64,000 nucleotides of DNA from Oscillospiraceae bacterium (GTDB lineage Bacteria > Bacillota > Clostridia > Oscillospirales > QAMX01). Made by a program: the position numbers and the translations under genes. Numbering within the stretch: position 1 is the stretch's first letter; each line of letters starts with the position of its first letter. The notes under the pieces were generated by a model. The model was not told the DNA's origin and searched no databases. It was given only the letters and a program-made list of their open reading frames with translations. Below, piece by piece: positions 36,158-45,250 of the stretch. The stretch lies in contig SVLW01000004.1 of NCBI GenBank assembly GCA_015067705.1, forward strand, positions 1 through 64,000, in the 5' to 3' direction.

Positions 36158-37126
36158 ATGTCTGAGATCAGAAGAATCGGTATCCTCACCAGCGGCGGCG
36201 ACGCCCCCGGCATGAATGCGGCCATCCGCGCTGCTGTGCGTACAGCAGTGGGCCAGAATATCTCCGTTCTGGGCATTTACCGCGGCTATAACGGCCTCAT
36301 CAACGGCGATGTGGCAGAACTGGACGCCCGCAGCGTGGACGGCATCCAGGTCAAGGGCGGTACCATGCTCTACACCGCCCGCTGTGACGAATTCCGCACC
36401 GAGGCCGGCGTGAAGCGCGCGGCAGACACCTGCCGATATCTGGGCATTCAGGGCCTCATCGCCATCGGCGGCGACGGTACATTCCGCGGTGCCCTCGATC
36501 TGTCCAGAGCCGGCGTACACACCGTCGGTATTCCCGCCACCATCGATAACGATATTGCCTGCACCCACTATACCATCGGTTTTGACACCGCCTCCAACAC
36601 CGCCGTGGAAGCCATCGACAAACTCCGCGACACCATGCAGTCCCATGAGCGCTGCTCCATCGTAGAGGTCATGGGCAACCGTTCCGGCAATCTGACCATG
36701 TATGTGGGCATCGCCGTAGGCGCCAGCTCCATCCTGATCCCGGAGCGCCCCATTGATGTGAGTGAGATTTACGAAAAAATCCGCATCAGCCGGATCCGCG
36801 GTCGTCACCATCATATCATTGTCACCGCCGAAGGCGTGGGCAATGCCCATGAACTGGCGGAAGGCATCCGCCAGGAGACCGGCCTTGACACCCGTGTCAC
36901 CACCCTGGGCCATATCCAGCGCGGCGGTTCCCCCACCGCCCGCGACCGCGTCACCGCCACCCGCATGGGCTGCCGCGCCGTGGACGCACTCCTCGAGGGC
37001 AAGAGCAGCCGTGTCATCTGTAACCGCAACGGCATCATTACCGATATGGACATCGAAGAGGCTCTGGCACTGCCCAAGGAGATCCACGAGGATATGTTCC
37101 AGACCGCTTCCCGCATCACCTACTAA
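36158..37126 (+). CDS. pfkA: ATP-dependent 6-phosphofructokinase
   Basis: 322 residues, the bacterial PfkA length. GILTSGGDAPGMNAAIR binds ATP phosphate, GGDGTFRGA follows, and PATIDNDI carries the catalytic Asp region. GHIQRGGSPTARDR is the C-terminal fructose-6-phosphate site. It is the committed step of glycolysis. AAGGAAT lies upstream of the ATG. Confidence 0.97.
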   Translation: MSEIRRIGILTSGGDAPGMNAAIRAAVRTAVGQNISVLGIYRGYNGLINGDVAELDARSVDGIQVKGGTMLYTARCDEFRTEAGVKRAADTCRYLGIQGLIAIGGDGTFRGALDLSRAGVHTVGIPATIDNDIACTHYTIGFDTASNTAVEAIDKLRDTMQSHERCSIVEVMGNRSGNLTMYVGIAVGASSILIPERPIDVSEIYEKIRISRIRGRHHHIIVTAEGVGNAHELAEGIRQETGLDTRVTTLGHIQRGGSPTARDRVTATRMGCRAVDALLEGKSSRVICNRNGIITDMDIEEALALPKEIHEDMFQTASRITY

Positions 37127-37140
37127 AAAACGCTCACCAA

Positions 37141-37173
37141 AATCCCTCCGGATCCGCTCCGGAGGGATTTTTC
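37141..37173 (+). terminator. pfkA terminator
   Basis: ATCCCTCCGGA-TCCGC-TCCGGAGGGAT then TTTT. Confidence 0.9.
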
Positions 37174-37188
37174 CGGAAAGGACACACC

Positions 37189-37884
37189 ATGCGCTATGAC
37201 ACCGTCATTCCCGCGGTCTTTCTCTCCCGCCCCAATCGCTTTGTGGCGGAGGTTCTGCTGGACGGTAAGGCCGAGACCGTCCATGTGAAAAATACCGGCC
37301 GCTGTCGGGAGCTCTTGCTCCCCGGCGCCACAGTATACTTATCCGCGGGCAATAATCCCGCCCGCCGCACCCGCTATGACCTGGTCGCGGTGGAAAAAGT
37401 GCGCCCGGGGAAGGCGCCGCTGCTCATCAATCTGGACGCCCAGGCGCCCAATGAGGCGGCGGCAGAATGGCTCTCTTCCGGCGGATTCCTGCCGGGCGCC
37501 CTGGTCCGCCGGGAGGTACGCTATGGCGCGTCCCGCTTTGACTTTCTTCTGGAGCGGGAGGGACGGCGAACCTATCTGGAGGTCAAGGGCGTGACACTGG
37601 AGGAGGGCGGCGTCTGCCGCTTCCCCGACGCCCCCACGGAGCGGGGCGTCCGCCACCTGCGGGAGCTGATCGCCGCCCGGGAGGCCGGAGAGGGCGCGGC
37701 CATTTTATTCGTCATCCAGATGAAAGAAATGCACCTCTTCCGCCCCAACACCGACACCCACCCCGCCTTCGCCGAAGCCCTGCGCGATGCCAAGGCCGCA
37801 GGCGTGACGATCTTAGCGCGGGACTGCATAGTCACCCCGGAAGGAATGTGGATCGACAGGGAAGTGGAGGTTGAACTGGGATAG
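37189..37884 (+). CDS. sfsA: SfsA family protein (sugar fermentation stimulation)
   Basis: 231 residues. RPNRFVAEVLLDGKAETVHV and HVKNTGRCRELLLPG are characteristic of SfsA, and FDFLLEREGRRTYLEVKGVTL contains the nuclease-like D...E-x-K core. The family is linked to sugar-use regulation, and a DNA/RNA nuclease role has been proposed. Its stop codon is followed directly by element E8. Confidence 0.92.
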   Translation: MRYDTVIPAVFLSRPNRFVAEVLLDGKAETVHVKNTGRCRELLLPGATVYLSAGNNPARRTRYDLVAVEKVRPGKAPLLINLDAQAPNEAAAEWLSSGGFLPGALVRREVRYGASRFDFLLEREGRRTYLEVKGVTLEEGGVCRFPDAPTERGVRHLRELIAAREAGEGAAILFVIQMKEMHLFRPNTDTHPAFAEALRDAKAAGVTILARDCIVTPEGMWIDREVEVELG

Positions 37885-38023
37885 AGGAGTGGAGAGTTGA
37901 CAGTTGAGAGTGGACAGTGAAGGTGTCGGCTACGCCGACAAGTTGGAATCCGCAGCGGATCGGAATCTGTCGCCCTTGGCGACACCATAACTGTCAACTG
38001 TCCACTCTCAACTCTCCACTACA
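37885..38023. repeat. Modular repeat element E8
   Basis: Compact cloverleaf form: 7-nt arms, left GGTG + TCGGC-TAC-GCCGA, middle ATCCGC-A-GCGGAT, right GTCGCC-CTT-GGCGAC then the complement of GGTG, and the inverted right arm. It starts at the sfsA stop and ends at the MATE terminator A-tract. Confidence 0.9.
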
Positions 38024-38053
38024 TAAAAAAAGAGCCCAAAGGGCTCTTTTTTT
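38024..38053 (-). terminator. MATE gene terminator
   Basis: GAGCCC-AAA-GGGCTC with A7/T8 flanks; the stop codon overlaps the T-tract. Confidence 0.9.
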
Positions 38054-39425
38054 ATGTACCATGTACTCTGTCGTATACTTCCAGCCACTTGCCGCGGAGG
38101 AAGCGAGGGACGAAGAGGAGGGCGCGGAAGGCCCAGTCCACGAACATGGCGAGCCAGACGCCCAGGGGCCCCAGTCCCATGGCGGGGATCCTGAGACCGA
38201 AGAGCACGAACTGCTCCGGGGCCAGGAGATAGCTCAGCGCCACGCGGAAGATCCACATGGACATCAGCGACACCATCATGGGGAACTTCACGTCGCTGGC
38301 GGCGCGGAAAGTGGCCGGCAGGGTGAAGGCCATGGGCCAGATCAGACAGGCGAACACCGCGTGGTAAAGCAGCATGGTGCGGGCCACCTCCGCCGCCTCT
38401 CCCGAAAGACTGTAAAGCCCGATGAGCGGCCGCACAAACACCGAGGTGAGGAGCGCCACAATCCAGATGGAACCATAGGTCACAAGCATCAGGGCTCTGG
38501 CGTATTTCTTTGCCTGTTCCTTTTCCCTTGCGCCCACACAGCGGCCCACCACCGTCACCATGGTATCCGACACCACGTTGCCCGGCATATACTGCAGACT
38601 CACCAGATTATTGGCCACCGCCACGGCGGCAATGGCGCCCGTACCCAGAGAGGACACCAGCGCCTGAGTCAAAAGCTTGCCCAGATGGAACATACTGTTC
38701 TCGATGCCGTTGGGCACGCCGATCCGGAGGATCTCCCGGATCACGCCAAAGTCCGGCCGATAGGAAAAAAGCCGCTCCAGATAAATGAGATTCTCCCGGC
38801 TGTGCAAAAGCACCAGCAGGATGATGGCGCCCACGGCGCGGGCGATCAGAGTGGCGATGGCCGCGCCGGCGGCCCCCATGCCGAGGCCGTAGATCAGGAT
38901 CGCATTGCCCGCCACGTTAATGACGTTCAGGCCCAGCGATACCACCATGGTGACCTTGGAATTGCCCATGACGCGAAAAAGCGACGCGGCGCTGTTGAAA
39001 ATCGCCAGGAAGGGATAGGAGATGGCGATATAGATGAGATAGGCGTTGGCGCTCTGCATCACGTCCCGCTCCACCTGCCCGAAGAGCAGGGAGAGCATCC
39101 CGCGGCCGCCTATGAGCATCATGGCCCCAATGAGGGTGGCCACAATGGTGGAGGCGTATAAGAGCTGCTTGGCCGCGGACTGGGCCCGGGGCAGCTCTCT
39201 GGCGCCGATCATCTGCGCCACCACCACAGAGCCGCCCGTCACCAGCGAGGCAAACACCATCACCAGCATACTGTCCAAAGAATTCACCAGCGATACGCCG
39301 GAAACCGTGGCCTCACCGGCAGAGGACACCATCATGGTGTCCACGATGCCCACCAGCATGCCCAGCATATATTGAATAAAGAGCGGAACCGCGATATTCA
39401 CGATCTGCCGTTTGGTAAAAAGCAT
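38052..39425 (-). CDS. MATE family efflux transporter
   Basis: About 457 residues with twelve membrane segments in two repeats. IVDTMMVSSAGEATVSGVSL in helix 2 is typical. It uses H+ or Na+ gradients to export drugs or metabolites. The start is at Met 39425, which has GGGAG 9 nt upstream; the ATG at 39434 touches the ribosome site. A palindrome between promoter and start may be an operator. Confidence 0.92.
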   Translation of the reverse strand: MLFTKRQIVNIAVPLFIQYMLGMLVGIVDTMMVSSAGEATVSGVSLVNSLDSMLVMVFASLVTGGSVVVAQMIGARELPRAQSAAKQLLYASTIVATLIGAMMLIGGRGMLSLLFGQVERDVMQSANAYLIYIAISYPFLAIFNSAASLFRVMGNSKVTMVVSLGLNVINVAGNAILIYGLGMGAAGAAIATLIARAVGAIILLVLLHSRENLIYLERLFSYRPDFGVIREILRIGVPNGIENSMFHLGKLLTQALVSSLGTGAIAAVAVANNLVSLQYMPGNVVSDTMVTVVGRCVGAREKEQAKKYARALMLVTYGSIWIVALLTSVFVRPLIGLYSLSGEAAEVARTMLLYHAVFACLIWPMAFTLPATFRAASDVKFPMMVSLMSMWIFRVALSYLLAPEQFVLFGLRIPAMGLGPLGVWLAMFVDWAFRALLFVPRFLRGKWLEVYDRVHGT

Positions 39426-39454
39426 TGTCGTCATCTCCCGACCGGGCAGGGGAA

Positions 39455-39469
39455 TTCCAGAATCTGGAA
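39455..39469. promoter_or_regulatory. Operator-like palindrome in the MATE leader
   Basis: TTCCAGA-A-TCTGGAA, perfect 7-bp arms, between the -10 at 39504 and the start codon. Confidence 0.55.
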
Positions 39470-39503
39470 AATTTCGCGCATCTCCTGCCTTTTTTCTGCT
39501 TTC

Positions 39504-39532
39504 GTTATACCACGCTCCGCCGCGCTTGTCAA
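39504..39532 (-). promoter_or_regulatory. MATE gene promoter
   Basis: On the minus strand TTGACA, 17 bp, TATAAC. It abuts the stop codon of the ClpP-like gene. Confidence 0.85.
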
Positions 39533-39533
39533 A

Positions 39534-40211
39534 TCACGCGTCTTCCCGCGCCATCACGCCGTGCAGCCAGGAAAGCGCCGCGGACAGTCCCCCCACCTCA
39601 TCAATGAGTCCCGCCTCCACGGCGTGCTCGCCGTCCAGAACGGTGCCCACATCGGTGGTGAGTTCGTCGGTATTCAGCATGAATGCCCTGAGCTGATCCT
39701 CCGACACCCGGGAATTTTTCGTCACAAAGCGGATGATCCGCTCCTGAATGCGGATAAAGCTCTCAAATGTCTGGGGCGCACCCACCACAAGGCCGGACAC
39801 CCGCACGGGATGAATGGTCATAGTGGCGGAGGGCACGATGAAGGAATGCTGTGCCGCCACGGCCAGAGGCACACCGATGGAATGCCCGCCGCCCAGCACC
39901 AGCGAGACGGTAGGCGTTTTCATACTGGCGATCAGCTCCGCAATGGCCAGTCCCGCCTCCACGTCCCCGCCGATGGTGTTGAGAATGAGAAGAAGGCCCC
40001 GGATCTCCGGGCTCTCCTCAATGGCCGCCAGTTGGGGGATCATGTGCTCATAGCGGGTGGCCTTGGCCCCGGTGGGCAGCATGGTATGCCCCTCCACCTC
40101 GCCGATGATGGTCATGCAGTGGATGCTGCTGCGCCCGATATCCAGGGTCACCGCGCCGTCCGGGTCGCCCTGCTGCTCCTCCTGCGTCCGTTTATCCTGC
40201 TCTTTCTGCAT
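39534..40211 (-). CDS. ClpP-fold serine protease, TepA-like
   Basis: 225 residues. ILNTIGGDVEAGLAIAELI is the oxyanion-strand region, GGGHSIGVPLAVAA replaces the ClpP Ser loop, and ATMTIHPVRV carries the His. It resembles translocation-enhancing protein TepA of spore formers. Start MQKEQDKRTQEEQ with AGGAGGG 8 nt upstream; the longer upstream frame overlaps the rhodanese gene and is rejected. It is cytosolic, with a charged N-terminus. Confidence 0.87.
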   Translation of the reverse strand: MQKEQDKRTQEEQQGDPDGAVTLDIGRSSIHCMTIIGEVEGHTMLPTGAKATRYEHMIPQLAAIEESPEIRGLLLILNTIGGDVEAGLAIAELIASMKTPTVSLVLGGGHSIGVPLAVAAQHSFIVPSATMTIHPVRVSGLVVGAPQTFESFIRIQERIIRFVTKNSRVSEDQLRAFMLNTDELTTDVGTVLDGEHAVEAGLIDEVGGLSAALSWLHGVMAREDA

Positions 40212-40267
40212 CAAAAATGCCCTCCTGCTTCCATGATTTCCGTTAGTATGGGAGCAGAAGGGCGTTT

Positions 40268-40942
40268 TTATACGGTTTTCCCGGGACACACGGCATAGAC
40301 CTGCCGGTATCCCCGCCGGGACAGCTCCTGCGCCGCCAGTACCGCCAGATACCCACTGCGGCAGAAAAGAAAAACAGGCAGTTCCCGGTTTTCCGTCACC
40401 TGATAAGGATTCTGCCACAGGCGGGGGAAGGGGAGACTGCGATGCTCCGGCGAAAAGGGCCGGGCGGCGGACTCCGCCTCGTCCCGCAGATCGATGAGCA
40501 CCCGCCGGGGCAGCCGGGGCAGCAGCGCCTCTGCCTCCGCCCGGGTGATGCGCCGGGGCGGCGTCACAGTCACAGACGGTGCGGGCAGACGACGCCCGGG
40601 ATCCCATACCCGCGCCAGCCACCGGGAGAGCTCCCCCTCCGTCACGACGCCGCGCAGGCCAAAGCGGCCATCCTGCGCCGCCTCCATGATGCCCTTTGCA
40701 TACATCTGGGCAATGTGCCGCACGCAGGTGTGGCATTCGTATAGATCCCCTAATGACAGCGCCGCGTCCCAGTCGCCGTCCGCCTCGCCCCGGGATAGCA
40801 GGGCCTCGTGGAGAATCGCGGCGGCATGCCGTTTTTCCGCCGGGGCGGCGTGGGGGACTTCCAGATACGAGACGGCGGGAAACCCCGCCGCCTCAAGACT
40901 CCGATTGACTTCCGCCAGGATCCGGCCCACCGTCAGTTCCAT
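40268..40942 (-). CDS. Rhodanese-like protein with an SLH-like N-terminal segment
   Basis: 224 residues. The C-terminal rhodanese domain (about 130-224) has the active-site loop FLFCRSGYLAVLAAQEL with Cys194. Residues 60-110 (LGDLYECHTCVRHIAQMYAKG and the following GVVTEGELSRWLA) read like an SLH/S-layer-homology helix pair fused in a protein without a signal peptide. C70/C73 form a CxxC. It is 3 nt downstream of the GH27 gene, so co-translated. Role unknown. Confidence 0.7.
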   Translation of the reverse strand: MELTVGRILAEVNRSLEAAGFPAVSYLEVPHAAPAEKRHAAAILHEALLSRGEADGDWDAALSLGDLYECHTCVRHIAQMYAKGIMEAAQDGRFGLRGVVTEGELSRWLARVWDPGRRLPAPSVTVTPPRRITRAEAEALLPRLPRRVLIDLRDEAESAARPFSPEHRSLPFPRLWQNPYQVTENRELPVFLFCRSGYLAVLAAQELSRRGYRQVYAVCPGKTV

Positions 40943-40945
40943 GAC

Positions 40946-42742
40946 TTACTTCACCGGTGTAACGCGCACGATCACGTGACCGCAGCCGGGCAGACGCTCC
41001 ACGGCGAATCTGCCGTCCTGCGTCACGACTTCCCTGGTCCAGAGATCCTGCACCCGATAGGATGCGGCATTTGCAAAGCCCTCCGCATCCGGCAGCTTCC
41101 CGCCCAGCTTCTCTGCGATCTCCGCCGCCGTCACGGCGAAGTCGCCGGACATCTCCTCCTGACGGAGATTCTGGAATAAAAGCGCCACGCTGCCGTCGGA
41201 TAAGGGCTTTGCCAGGATATCCACACGGTCGTGGTTCGTGATATAGGCGGTGTCCGGGGCATCGGCCTCCAGCGTGCAGAAAATGCGCTTGGCCTGGATA
41301 CCCAGAGCATCCTGGTTCAGCGCGATCAGGTCGCGGTTTGCGATGATTTCATAGAGGGCATCGCCCTTTTCCACCCGGCGCAGGTCGAGACCCAGCATCA
41401 GGGGAGAATTCATCATGCACCACATGGCCATGTGGGAGCGGGCCATTTCTTCCTTGATGCCGTCCATACCAATGACCATCATGTCAGGATCGTTCCAGCC
41501 GCGGTCTAACCCGGCATACTCGTCCATGATGACGGCCTTATCGTACTGGGAGGTGATGCTGTCCGTTCCCGGACGCTCCCAGTCGGCGTGGCCGGTATTG
41601 CCATCCCGGGCCACATGGAAGGTGATATCGTTTAAGATGCGCCAGGAATCGCCCATCTTATAGGCCCACTTATGGGGCATGGTCTTGCCCCACTCACAGA
41701 GGGACAGCACCACTTCGCGCTCCTTGGACTTCTCCTGCAGCGCATAGAACATGGCGGCGTAGGAATTGAGTGTATTCTCCTGCCGGCGGTGATTGCAGAG
41801 GAGGATCCGGTGTTCCCCGGCCGTGAGCACCAGCGTGATCTCAGGAGACGTGACAAAGGTCTCGGTACTCTCCGTCACCGGCAGGAAGCCGTCGAAGACA
41901 TAGCCTTCGCCGTCCACTTCCACCTGCAGCCATTCACCCACGCCCACTTCCCGGCCGGTGGCGTACTCCACCGTCAGGGCATATTCGCCGCTCTCCGGCA
42001 CCGTCACGGTGTAAAGAAGGCCGCCGGCCTGCTCGCCCACGGGGGTGTTGCCCACATTGGTGCCGTCAAAGATACCGATATTGGTGACATAGCCGTTCCC
42101 GTGCCGCACGGCGCCCCGGCCCACCAGTTCGCCCTCATTGGCGGCGAAAGCCTTGTCAAAATTCTTGCCCGCGACGCGGATGCCGCGGATATTGGGGGCA
42201 TAGGTATAGCGGGCATTCTCGGGATTCGAGAACGTGGCGTTATCCCAGGAATAGTAGCAGTTATCCACTTTCAGGAAATCAATGCCCCACTCCGCATAGC
42301 TCTCCGCATCCACGTCCTCAAAGCCGCAGGTGCCCACGTGCGCACCGGCGCAGAGATTGGTGCCCACGTCGTTATACATGCCGAACTTCAGTCCCATGGC
42401 GTGGAGGTCATCAGAGAGCTTCCGGAACCCGGAGGGGAACTTGTTCGGCTCGTTCCTGACGCGGCCGTCCACACGCTCCGGCAGATAACAGCCGTCGTCC
42501 AGCACCAGATACTGATAACCTAACTTGTCCAGTTCCAGTGCCTTGATGCGCGCGGCCATCTCCCGGGTCAGGGCCTCGGTGTTGCCGCTGCCAAAGGCGT
42601 TCCAGCTGTTCCAGCCCATGGCGGGCAGACGGCCGGTTTTCTTCTCCGGGAAAGCGCGGCCTTCTGCAAAGGAGGCATAGGCATAGTCACGATTCAAAAT
42701 GGGTTCCGGCGCGATATTGGAAGTTTTGATACGGTATTTCAT
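40946..42742 (-). CDS. GH27 alpha-galactosidase-like enzyme with an inserted beta-domain
   Basis: 598 residues. The barrel begins LPAMGWNSWNAFG (about 39-51), then YLVLDDGCY. The nucleophile is Asp160 in FLKVDNCY and the acid/base Asp is in GWNDPDMMVIG (about 415-425). Between them, residues about 175-325 form an insertion with beta-sandwich character (YTVTVPESGEYALTVEYA), like a CBM inserted in the barrel. Substrate likely alpha-galactosides or beta-L-arabinopyranosides. AAGGAAG 9 nt before the ATG at 42742 decides the start. It is 24 nt downstream of the GH95 gene, and neither has a signal peptide. Confidence 0.88.
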   Translation of the reverse strand: MKYRIKTSNIAPEPILNRDYAYASFAEGRAFPEKKTGRLPAMGWNSWNAFGSGNTEALTREMAARIKALELDKLGYQYLVLDDGCYLPERVDGRVRNEPNKFPSGFRKLSDDLHAMGLKFGMYNDVGTNLCAGAHVGTCGFEDVDAESYAEWGIDFLKVDNCYYSWDNATFSNPENARYTYAPNIRGIRVAGKNFDKAFAANEGELVGRGAVRHGNGYVTNIGIFDGTNVGNTPVGEQAGGLLYTVTVPESGEYALTVEYATGREVGVGEWLQVEVDGEGYVFDGFLPVTESTETFVTSPEITLVLTAGEHRILLCNHRRQENTLNSYAAMFYALQEKSKEREVVLSLCEWGKTMPHKWAYKMGDSWRILNDITFHVARDGNTGHADWERPGTDSITSQYDKAVIMDEYAGLDRGWNDPDMMVIGMDGIKEEMARSHMAMWCMMNSPLMLGLDLRRVEKGDALYEIIANRDLIALNQDALGIQAKRIFCTLEADAPDTAYITNHDRVDILAKPLSDGSVALLFQNLRQEEMSGDFAVTAAEIAEKLGGKLPDAEGFANAASYRVQDLWTREVVTQDGRFAVERLPGCGHVIVRVTPVK

Positions 42743-42765
42743 AAAAATATCTTCCTTTCTCATCG

Positions 42766-45129
42766 TCAGCAGGGGAGTACGCGGTATTCCTTGTCCGCCG
42801 CGGCGTCAAAGGTGACGCCCCAGGCGGTGGTTTCCACGGCCACCTCACCCTCCGCCGTCACAATGCGGCAGGGGAGATCGGTGCGCAGAGCGATCTTGTC
42901 CGTGCGGGCGGGACGCAGCACGGCATCCACCAGCTTACCCTCGGCCCAGCGGATATCCACCGCCACATTGCCCCGGGCGATCATACCCGTGATCTCGCCC
43001 TCGGCCCAGGTCAGGGGCAGGGCGGGCAGCAGATGGATGATGCCCGTATGGCTCTGCATCAGGGCCTCGGCAATACCGGCGGTGGCGCCTAAGTTCCCGT
43101 CGATCTGGAACACCCGCGCGCCGTTAAAGAAATTGCGGGTTTTACTGGATACCAGCATCTTTGCAATGGCGGCGCCGGTCTTTTCGCGGTCTAACTGTCT
43201 GGCATACTGGCAGATGAACCAGGCAAGGGGCCATCCGCCCCGGCCCGCGCCGCCCTCCACGCGGAGGTCCACAGAACGGCCCGCGGCCTTTAAGAGCTCC
43301 GGCGTCTCCAGCCAGTTGATCTGATAGCCGGGATAGGCGGCATAGAGGTGGGAGATGTGGCCCATGCCGGGCTGCATCTCGGCGTATTCCTCCCGCCACT
43401 CCAGAAGCTGTCCCCGGGAACCGATCTGATCCGGCGGCAGTTTCTCCCGTGCCGCGGCAAATTCCGCCGTCAGAGGATCGCCGAGGCCCAGAAGTGCGTC
43501 CGCTTCGATCAGCGCGCCGAAGAGCTCCCGCAGGATCTGGTTATCCATGGCGGGGCCGGCGCAGATGGGGGAGTCATAGCCATCCGGCAGGAGGTAACGG
43601 TTTTCCGGCGAAACCGACGGACAGGTGACGAGATAGCCGTTCCCATCCGGGGTGAGGTAGTCCAGGAAGAAGAGGGCGAATTCCCGCATGACGGGCTGCC
43701 ACTGACGCAGGAACTCGAGATCGCGGGTATAGCGATAATGCTCCCAGAGATGGAGGGCCAGCCACGCGCCGCCGGTGGGCCAGCTGGTGGAGGCCATATA
43801 GGCATCCTGGGGCGCGGAGTCGCCGTAGTAGTCGGTATTATGATGGGTGACCGATCCCCGCATGCCGTACATGACCCGGGCGGTCTCCTTTCCCCGTTCG
43901 CAGACACGGGCAATCAGATCGAAAAGGGATTCATGAAGTTCGGAGAGATTCGTCATCTCCACGGGCCAATAGTTCATCTGCACATTGATATTGGTGGTAT
44001 ATTTGCTGTCCCAGAAGGGCAGGAATTCCTTGCACCAGATACCCTGCAGGTTTAACGCGGTGGAGTCCTGACGGCCGCCGGAGACGATGAGATAGCGGCC
44101 AAAGGTGAAGTAAAGGGCTGCCAGTGCCGGATCGCCGCCGGGGGCGCGACCGGCCTCCAGAAGCTCGTCCGTGGTGCGGCCTGCCTCGTCGCCCATGCGC
44201 AGTTCACAGCGGCGCATCATGGGTTCAAAGTCCTCGACATGACGGGCAAGGATTTCGTCAAAGCTCTTCTCTTTGGCAGCGCGGGCTGCGGCAAGTGCCG
44301 CGGCCATGGGATCCGCCTCCCGGTTTTTGGTGGCGGCGCCCAGGTACAGGCACACGCAGGAGGCGCCGGAGGTGTGAAGCTGGGTATAGGGATCCTCCAC
44401 CGTGCCGTCGGTGACCATGGAGACCGCCATGGCAAAGCCGGTGCCGCCGGCATTGCCCCGGGCCGCCAGCGTCACGGCGTCCAGGGTGTGGTTTTCATCC
44501 AAAAACATGCCGGCCCAATCGCCGCCGCGGCGGTACTTGCCGGGACGGCGGTCGTCCTCCACCTTCATGTCGTAGATCATACAGCGGTCAAACTGGGCAT
44601 GGAGCGTAATGGCCCCCGGCACGGAGGAACGCACCCGCACGCAGAGCACATGGTCGGGATGGCTGACAAATACCTCCCGGGTATAACGCACACCGTCTCT
44701 CGTCCAGCGCACGGTCTGCACGCCGCGCATGAGATCCAGCTCGTTTTCATAGTCCTCCACGTCGTCGCTCTGGGGCAGCCAGTTCATATCAAAGGGCGAC
44801 AGCTCGTTCACCGCGATGTCCAGCTCGCCCATGGTCTCATAATGCCGCATGGAGGCGGGCGCGCCGATCATATAGCGCTGGATCAGATCCTCGGCCTCCG
44901 GGATCTTCCCGGCAAAAATGAGCCGCCGGATCTCCGGCAGTGCCTCTTTCAGTTTGGGGTTATTGCGGTTGATAAAATCGCCGTACCACAGGCTGTCTTC
45001 ATTGAGCTGCAGCCGCTCAATATTGGCGTGGCCATAGGCCATGACGCCGATGCGGCCGTTGCCCAAAGGCAGCGCATCGTTCCAAAGATCGGCAGGACGG
45101 GTATAGCGCATGATATACTCTCTCGGCAT
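42766..45129 (-). CDS. GH95 alpha-L-fucosidase (or alpha-L-galactosidase)
   Basis: 787 residues, the family length. RYTRPADLWNDALPLGNGRIG is the signature N-terminus, LNEDSLWYGD follows, and IWCKEFLPFWDSKYTTNINV and QMNYWPVEMTNLSEL mark the catalytic barrel. It inverts and removes alpha-1,2-linked fucose or L-galactose. With no secretion signal it acts on imported oligosaccharides. GGAGGAACATCCCT precedes the ATG. It is co-transcribed with GH27, and together they suggest use of xyloglucan- or mucin-type oligosaccharides (inference). Confidence 0.93.
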   Translation of the reverse strand: MPREYIMRYTRPADLWNDALPLGNGRIGVMAYGHANIERLQLNEDSLWYGDFINRNNPKLKEALPEIRRLIFAGKIPEAEDLIQRYMIGAPASMRHYETMGELDIAVNELSPFDMNWLPQSDDVEDYENELDLMRGVQTVRWTRDGVRYTREVFVSHPDHVLCVRVRSSVPGAITLHAQFDRCMIYDMKVEDDRRPGKYRRGGDWAGMFLDENHTLDAVTLAARGNAGGTGFAMAVSMVTDGTVEDPYTQLHTSGASCVCLYLGAATKNREADPMAAALAAARAAKEKSFDEILARHVEDFEPMMRRCELRMGDEAGRTTDELLEAGRAPGGDPALAALYFTFGRYLIVSGGRQDSTALNLQGIWCKEFLPFWDSKYTTNINVQMNYWPVEMTNLSELHESLFDLIARVCERGKETARVMYGMRGSVTHHNTDYYGDSAPQDAYMASTSWPTGGAWLALHLWEHYRYTRDLEFLRQWQPVMREFALFFLDYLTPDGNGYLVTCPSVSPENRYLLPDGYDSPICAGPAMDNQILRELFGALIEADALLGLGDPLTAEFAAAREKLPPDQIGSRGQLLEWREEYAEMQPGMGHISHLYAAYPGYQINWLETPELLKAAGRSVDLRVEGGAGRGGWPLAWFICQYARQLDREKTGAAIAKMLVSSKTRNFFNGARVFQIDGNLGATAGIAEALMQSHTGIIHLLPALPLTWAEGEITGMIARGNVAVDIRWAEGKLVDAVLRPARTDKIALRTDLPCRIVTAEGEVAVETTAWGVTFDAAADKEYRVLPC

Positions 45130-45182
45130 AGGGATGTTCCTCCTCTTATGTACGGTATCCGAAAAGGGGTTCTTCTTTCCCC

Positions 45183-45211
45183 ATTATAAAAGAGCCGCCG
45201 CCGCTTTGCAA
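45183..45211 (-). promoter_or_regulatory. GH95-GH27 operon promoter
   Basis: On the minus strand TTGCAA, 17 bp, TATAAT. Confidence 0.85.
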
Positions 45212-45250
45212 GGCGCGCCGGACATTCTGCCGGGGATTTCCTTTTTTCCG

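Noticed and set aside
39534-40736. 400-codon frame containing the ClpP-like gene
   Set aside because: The upstream part is in the wrong frame of the rhodanese gene. The protease homology starts at the Met with AGGAGGG (40211).
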